DNA of 24,574 nucleotides from Entrophospora sp. SA101 (lineage: Eukaryota; Glomeromycota; Glomeromycetes; Entrophosporales; Entrophosporaceae): positions 2,634-27,207 of the forward strand of contig CAUDNR010000655.1 in assembly GCA_958430865.1 (NCBI GenBank). Direction: 5' to 3'. A program made the position numbers and the translations under genes. This document shows positions 19,118 to 24,574 of this stretch, in pieces. The notes beneath the pieces are model-generated. The model saw only the letters and a program-made list of their open reading frames with translations. It was not told where the DNA came from and made no database searches. Each line of letters starts with the position of its first letter. The stretch's first letter is position 1.

Positions 19118-21191
19118 CCAATAATAGCAATGTTAATAATCATAATCATAATAAGGCCCCATTTAGTTTGCGTAAATTATCAGATGCTGGATTCCAAGCT
19201 CTGCCTCCAGGATCTCGTTTATTTTTGGGAAATTTATCCACTCATTCGACTACTAAAAAGGAGCTTTATGACATCTTTTCTCCTTATGGAGAAATTTTTG
19301 AAATATCTATTAAAAATAGCTTTGGTTTTATCCAATATGATAATACTGAGAGTATTAAAAAAGCAATCGAGAAAGAGAATGGAAGAATTTTACATGGATT
19401 GAGATTAGGCAAGTTTTTTTTATTTTATATATAAAATTAATCATTAATTAATTAATATATCATTTAATTTTATAATAGGATTGGAGGTTTCTCATGGTAA
19501 GTTACATCACCGTTCGCAAAATCAAGATACTGGGCATAAAAATAATTTTGGGCATCATCATGAAAAACGTTGGAATCAAAGAGGCGGAAATAAAAATAAT
19601 TGGCATAATAATAACAAAAGAGAATATTCACCCGCCAGAGGACATCATACTCAAACCCATAATAATTGGCATTATAATAAGGAAGGCAATGAAAGAAGAC
19701 ATAGCCGTGATTCATATAGGGAGGATCACCGTGACCAAAAAAACTCCCATAGATCTAAACCATATAGAGTTCCTAATAGAGATTATTCAGAACAAAAACA
19801 AAGTCGAGATAATAGGTCACAATTACATTGGCATAATAATAACAAAAGAGAATATTCACCCGCCAGAGGACATCATACTCAAACCCATAATAATTGGCAT
19901 TATAATAAGGAAGGCAATGAAAGAAGACATAGCCGTGATTCATATAGGGAGGATCACCGTGACCAAAAAAACTCCCATAGATCTAAACCATATAGAGTTC
20001 CTAATAGAGATTATTCAGAACAAAAACAAAGTCGAGATAATAGGTCACAATTACATGACAAGGCTAATGATGAATTTCCTTTACCTAGAAGGCAAGGCAA
20101 TGCGGTACCAGAATGTCAAATAATTGTCCTTGAAGAAGTTGATCGGTTGGTATCTTAAAAATTTTAATTGATTTTTATTGTTTGTTAAAAATTTTAATTG
20201 ATTTTTATTGTTTGTTAAAAATCAATCGATCGTTATTATATATATGAATTGTTTTTAGGAATTATTTGTGGCAAGCAGAGAATGCTTTCAGAGAAGCAAA
20301 GATCTCTGTTCACACACTTCATTTATCTAGAAAACTTCAAATTCAAGCAGTTGTTCGTCAAATGATTGTAGAAGGCGTGCATGCGGTTGTCTTTTTAGAA
20401 AGAGCCCTTATAATGAATGGTAGGGTTAATATGCAAATTTTTGAACATCAACGTTCTCAAGATAATGTAAAATATGATGGTTAGTTTTTCTCTTTTTAAT
20501 ACTTTGATTATAAATAATGTAGATGAACCTATTTATTAACTTAAATTAAAAATTATTAGAATATAACAATATTAGAATAGAAGATGCAGTTGGATTATTG
20601 TCTCGAGCTCATGTTTCATCGGTCCCTAACAATATGTTAACTGGTGGGCAACAAATTTTACCTCAAACACAAAAGGCTGCCCCAATTATAGAACAGCCAA
20701 ATGCATTAAATATTAATCCAATTTCATTAAATAATGTTAATTTTGCCGCACTTGCTAATTTGCTTGGTAGTTTACAACAGCAACAACAGCAACAGCAACA
20801 GCAGCCAACAGTCCCCCAAAATACACAGCCCATTCAAGTAGTTTCACCTGGTACCAATTTACAACATCAGCCAGGTTTTATGTCTGCACAACCACAAAAT
20901 TTTGATGTACAACAAATACTTGGAAATTTGGCGCCTGCAAATGCTCCAAATCAACAACGATATACGCAAGTGTTCCCTCATAATACTATGCCTTTTAATA
21001 CTTCAATGATTAACCAGCATAATGTTAACAATCCAAATGTTATGCCTCCTCCTCAGCCTAATAATACTCTTCCTTTACCTCAACATCAACCCCAACATGT
21101 TGCACCAAATTTACAACAGTTTCATAATCAAATTCCTGGTAGCTCTAATATCACAGATCTTATGACACAATTCAATAATTATAACAACTAA
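18403..21191 (+). CDS. NAB3: Nab3-like RRM RNA-binding protein
   Basis: Four exons, 18403-19408, 19479-20145, 20259-20479 and 20560-21191, join to 841 residues without a stop. Residues 1-260 are low complexity (Ser, Asn, Glu, Gln; Asn26 at 19039-19116). An RRM follows at about 268-340 with RNP2 LFLGNL and RNP1 SFGFIQYD, then an Arg/His/Asn-rich region containing a perfect 76-residue tandem duplication (about 377-528). A conserved second domain (about 546-650: ECQIIVLEEVDRNYL, VVRQMIVEGVHAVVFLER, IRIEDAVGLLSRA) matches the region after the RRM in yeast Nab3. The C-terminus is Gln/Pro/Asn-rich, with Gln10 and a short FAALANLLGSL helix, as in Nab3. Yeast Nab3 acts with Nrd1 and Sen1 in nuclear non-coding RNA termination; the same role here is inferred. 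Intron 1 is GC-AG (GCAAGT donor); introns 2 and 3 begin GTTGGT and GTTAGT. The start is the first ATG of the long frame. Confidence 0.85.
19039..19116. repeat. (AAT)26 codon repeat, Asn tract
   Basis: Twenty-six uninterrupted AAT codons encode Asn26 in exon 1 of the Nab3-like gene, flanked by shorter imperfect AAT/GAT stretches upstream (18750-18845). Pure codon repetition suggests recent slippage. Confidence 0.95.
19601..20056. repeat. 228-bp perfect in-frame tandem duplication
   Basis: Units 19601-19828 and 19829-20056 look identical base for base. Each encodes 76 residues rich in His, Asn, Arg and Ser (beginning WHNNNKREYSPARG). The length is a multiple of three, so the frame is kept. It lies between the RRM and the conserved C-terminal domain. 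Confidence 0.93.
20161..20220. repeat. 30-bp tandem duplication in intron 2
   Basis: The 30-bp unit at 20161-20190 repeats exactly at 20191-20220 within the 113-bp intron 20146-20258 of the Nab3-like gene. Confidence 0.93.
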
Positions 21192-21299
21192 TGTTAAAAA
21201 TAATTGATATTGTTATTACTTATCGGTTTTGTAACAGAATGCTCCATATACAAACGTGTCATTTACTTGATCTTTAGTTAACTAGATAACTTCTTTTTT

Positions 21300-21309
21300 A
21301 ATAAATAAA
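21300..21309 (+). terminator. Candidate poly(A) signal of Nab3-like gene
   Basis: Two overlapping AATAAA hexamers lie 109 bp after the stop codon, in the 154-bp space between the two convergent genes. Being so close to the capping-protein stop, the two 3' UTRs probably overlap. Confidence 0.5.
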
Positions 21310-21345
21310 TATAATATAATAATATATAAAAATGTATATAAAATT

Positions 21346-22650
21346 TCATGCTTTTCTTTCTAATAACTTCCCAACCAACTCCTTTTGAACTTCCATTTGT
21401 TTTTGTGCTTCGATAAGGGAATTTACTGAACGTAAACCATTAACTATATCTTTTGTTTTACTAAAATAAACTTCTTGAAGCAAATTACGCATTTTAAGTT
21501 CAATGTCTTCAACCATACGACCAATATTTGCGATATGTGCTGAGGGGTCATCAAATGGATATTCTGCCTCAAACTATATTTATAATGAATCAAAAAAGCC
21601 TTTAAATAAAAAATATTTGAACACATTAGGGCTGACAGCATAAAGGTGTTAAATCCATATTTAGTAATAATTGTCTTGGCTAAACTTGGTGTTATGCAGC
21701 CAGCCCTGGAACACATCACAAATTTTTGGCCTTACTTGTCTTGTCATACTTCCAGATAAATTCATATTTCCAAGATCAGATTTATTTGTAATTGTATAAA
21801 GCATGACAGTAGATGTTAATTTATATTGAGCTTTGCGACCACGCTCATTTGCTTTAAAGACATGAATAGAGTCCCATACACCTTTCATTTTACGAACGCC
21901 GTCACCAACTATTTAACAAAATTTATGACAAAAAGTTATAAAAAACATATATATATATGTGTGTGTGTGTGTGTGAATATAACTTGAACATAAAATAAAT
22001 AAAAACGTTTCTCTTTTTGCCTTTCTTAAATAGTATAGCTCCGGAAAACCCATCTGGAGGATCATCCCAAAAATAAGCTGAGGAAACGCCACCTTCATAG
22101 TACCTATCAAAATTTAGATATTATAGAGTAATTTTATGGAAATAAAAATGATTGATAGATATGAAGCTTATTTTACATCTCTCGATATGTATTAAATGCC
22201 TCATTGGCAGCTACTTCTAATTTACGTATTCTTGAAGATGGGAATATGGCATCATCGATATATGGGTCATATTTATTTGACCAAGGAGAGCTATTAAAAA
22301 ATTATATATAATAAACAAAAAATCCTGTCTTGAAAAAACTTTTTTTTTAACATATAAAATATTTATTATACCGATATGATTCTCCATCTTTGTTAAAGGC
22401 ACATAAAATATAATCCTTTCCCTCTTTTTTACATCTACCAATTTTTAAAGGTTGGTCAACAGCGTTTATTATATCTTCATGAAGATGAGGTACAAGATCT
22501 ATGAGTTGTAGAAGGTTTCCTTCAGTTTTTTGTGGTGGAAGACGTCTCATAAGATCTAGGGCACATTCTATAGGATCGCTCTTTAATAAAGATAATTACA
22601 TAAGTATATAAGATTTTATATATTTTTATGTTTATATGTTAACTCACCAT
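21346..22650 (-). CDS. CAP2: F-actin-capping protein subunit beta
   Basis: Six exons, 22650-22648, 22580-22372, 22290-22177, 22103-22021, 21908-21736 and 21573-21346, sum to 810 bp and 269 residues with no break, close to the family norm of about 270-290. Family blocks appear in order: [79 protein letters not shown] and KDIVNGLRS, ending in the helical C-terminal tentacle ([11 protein letters not shown]) that binds actin barbed ends. With the alpha subunit it forms the CapZ heterodimer that caps filaments in cortical patches. Exon 1 is only the ATG, followed at once by GTGAGT. Intron 4 (22020-21909) begins GC, the only join that gives GAILFKKVGDG; the others are GT-AG. A GT microsatellite lies in intron 4. 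It converges on the Nab3-like gene. Confidence 0.95.
21947..21975. repeat. (AT)n(GT)n microsatellite in CAP2 intron 4
   Basis: About six AT units run into about eight GT units within the GC-AG intron 22020-21909. Read as coding it gives only His-Thr repeats. Confidence 0.88.
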
Positions 22651-23666
22651 TTTAAAGACTTAATATTAAAAAGGAAATTTAAAGAAAATTGATAAAAAGT
22701 TAATTCCGTAGCTGAATCCACAAAATAAATACTACAATACGAGTATAATATGAATTCACTAAATTCACTATATATTACATGTATTACATGATAAAAATGT
22801 TTTTTTGATCCAATTAATTTGACAAAATTTTATATCAGTGAAATAATCTCCTTAAGACCCCAGCATAAATGAAATAATGATTTATTGCTGATTCCACAAT
22901 TACTTCTAGTACAGTAACTTTATCTTCGTCCTAACAGCTGTTTGTACAACTGAACAGAACAAAAGCCAAAAAAAGAACGAATCTACTATTGTCAATAGTA
23001 AAAAAGATGATGGCCATAAATTATCTGTGGAAGAGAATGATATTGGTATAGGCACTTTCAAGGACTGTCACAACTGAAGGTTTAATATTATTCTAAAAAG
23101 AAAAAGAATAAAAGATTCTGGAGCTAATCAAATGTGAAATTACCAAAGAAAGATTTCATTACAGTGAAACAAGTCATCCCACAACTGATAGAAGCTGAGT
23201 CAGCATCATACCACATATATAGCTAATGCTGAAACAAACACATCTTTATTTGTTAATTTTGTTCATGATGGTAAGTCAACAGTCAAAAGAAAAAAGAAAT
23301 AAAATTATTTTGATTAAATGAACCTTTCTTTTTTAATAGTAGTGATGATGATCAAAAATGAATTATAAAACAATTGATAAATTGAAGGTAATTTTTAAAT
23401 TTATCTGTTTTGATATCTGAGTTGAAATTTCTATTACTATTATTATTATTATTATTATAAAGAAGCAGATTTTGATCCTGTGATTAATGATTGTAAGATC
23501 TATAATGTCTTTAATACTATATATTACAAAAGTAGTGAAAAGAATATGGAATTTTAGTAAGAAGGTGAATGTGACAATATATTAAACAGAAAAATCATTT
23601 GAAAAGAGGGATGATAATATCTTCTATTTTATTTTTCAACACAATAAAATGTTTTTGTCTGATTTC
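22651..23666. other. Upstream of CAP2, no intact gene
   Basis: Non-coding or decayed. A short plus-strand frame around 22920-23073 (with NSKKDDGHKLSVEENDIGIG) looks faintly protein-like but is unrecognised and soon stopped. A short (ATT)n run lies at about 23433-23458. Confidence 0.4.
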
Positions 23667-23780
23667 TCATTTCCCCGATTGAATGACAATATCCCAAATA
23701 TCAATTTCATCTAATTCCAAGCCATCTCTTTCATAATTATAAGCATGGATTTTTTAATTGTTGTAATGCCATTAGTAAAG
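23667..23780 (-). pseudogene. BACK-domain relic
   Basis: On the minus strand, ITTIKKSMLI in one frame and KRDGLELDEIDIWDIVIQSGK in another match the BACK block seen at about 7110-7010 (DIATIEKSMLISILKK...VWDY) and the canonical SLISLLKRDDLxLxExxIWDxVIxWG of Glomeromycotina BTB-BACK proteins. The DNA is also similar to the 7050-7100 segment. One frameshift and flanking stops show it is only a fragment. It lies downstream of the TLDc relic on the same strand, so it belongs to a different gene copy. Confidence 0.55.
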
Positions 23781-24249
23781 CTCTAAATCAGCTGAGCTCG
23801 AGTTTGATGTTGCATTAATTTTTTTTAGGTAATGATTAATTTACTATTCATATTTATTTATGGACAAAAACAATTTAAGAGCCTATTTTCTTGAACTCAG
23901 CTCAAACTTGAAATTCAAATTTTGAGCTTGCTCAACTTAGAGTTATCATTTGAATAACAAATAATTTGAATAAATGAATAAAACAAATAAAATAAACAAA
24001 ATGAATAAACAAATAAAACATTGTTGAAAATGATGCCTCTTCAATTACTTCTTCATCAGGCATAGTGGAATGTGTTCAAAGAAGTGAAATGCGGAGCCAT
24101 TTCACAGTTGTAGGATGGAAAATGCAAATTCAAGTTATTTCATATATTTTAATTAGATTTGAATTTCATTGATTAATTCCAAGCCTTACATCTAGAAGCA
24201 TGAATTTATTTTATAAATTTAATAATAATAATATATGTATAATTAATAA

Positions 24250-24574
24250 TTAATTTGTTTTTAGTATTCTATAGATTTCACATTCTTTTATCAAATGAAT
24301 TTTTCTATTTTTTATTTCTAAATTTAAATCATTCGCATAAGAATCCAAGAAATTATAATAATAATCATAACAACAATAAGGTTCATTATTAATATTGTTA
24401 TATAGTTGTATTCCCTGAAAATTTATAGTTTCTTCATGAAATTATATATTATCAATAGTTTGGGTAATCTTTTGTTTTTCATGATACATTGCATGTTTTG
24501 GATCTATAACTCTACTTAATATTGAATTATTTATCTGATTTTCATCAATTTTGAAAATAAAACTTTTATCTGTT
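24250..24574 (-). pseudogene. TLDc-domain C-terminal relic, cut by window edge
   Basis: Minus strand from the window edge: SFIFKIDENQINNSILSRVIDPKHAMYH matches the TLDc block SFIFSLxNxxxxxxxILSRVxxxxxAIxx, followed by the final part of the domain (LIKECEIYRI at the place of the usual IEDYEVFxI) and a stop at 24252-24250. An in-frame TAA about 20 codons after the ILSRV motif and loss of the usual GPxFG segment suggest decay. TLDc domains follow BTB-BACK in many Glomeromycotina proteins, so the missing upstream part outside the window is probably BTB-BACK. Confidence 0.6.

Noticed and set aside
18572..20123. Alternative frames in Nab3-like exons 1-2 (poly-Ile and Ile/Lys-rich, both strands)
   Set aside because: Shadows of AAT repeats and of the duplicated unit; only the 18403 frame yields the RRM and joins to later exons.
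22920..23073. NDIGIGTFKD stretch as a Sel1-repeat relic
   Set aside because: Only a few residues resemble Sel1 repeats and the frame stops at once; too weak to call.
1..24574. CRISPR arrays, bacterial operons, rRNA or tRNA genes
   Set aside because: No spaced repeat array and no cloverleaf or rRNA core was noticed; the genes are clearly intron-bearing and eukaryotic. A covariance-model scan would be needed to exclude a tRNA.

Overview
The window is AT-rich eukaryotic DNA with short spliceosomal introns (about 65-250 bp), long Asn (AAT) runs, many microsatellites and dense degenerate mobile DNA. The gene content (a Nab3-like RNA-binding protein, an F-actin capping beta subunit, a DHX29/Ucp12-type helicase first exon, a PRP19 copy, and several BTB-BACK and TLDc relics, a family hugely expanded in arbuscular mycorrhizal fungi) points to an early-diverging fungus, most likely Glomeromycotina (Rhizophagus/Gigaspora-like). 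The genus cannot be fixed from the sequence alone.

Layout. Bases 1-4606 and 11647-16252 appear to be the same 4,606-bp block in direct orientation; a 10-N scaffold gap (11633-11642) lies 4 bp before the second copy. Each copy holds a histone H3-fold exon relic (+), a Gln-rich/acidic coding relic (-), and a full-length but broken PRP19 gene (-) with shared frameshifts, a stop codon and a lost splice acceptor. Copy 1 continues (4607-11632) into gene-poor DNA with microsatellites, a BTB-BACK pseudogene (-), and a probable 3.7-kb two-gene DNA transposon with convergent genes and imperfect inverted termini (7880-11557); a 120-bp MITE-like element sits in a transposase intron. Copy 2 continues into the first exon of a DHX29-like helicase (-); the duplication boundary falls 8 bp inside that exon. 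About 2 kb of non-coding DNA with inverted-repeat elements follows.

The right-hand part has the only two intact genes. A four-exon Nab3-like gene (18403-21191, +, 841 aa) converges on a six-exon F-actin capping protein beta gene (22650-21346, -, 269 aa), with 154 bp between the stop codons. Both reconstruct without lesions, and each uses one GC-AG intron. The last 1.9 kb has no intact gene, only a BACK relic and a TLDc-domain relic (-) at the window edge.

The genes do not form a functional cluster. The main stories are duplication or mis-assembly around a dead PRP19 copy, a little-described two-gene transposon, and a Nab3 gene growing by internal tandem duplication. All exon joins were worked out by eye from reading frame, splice consensus and remembered family sequence; no database search was possible.
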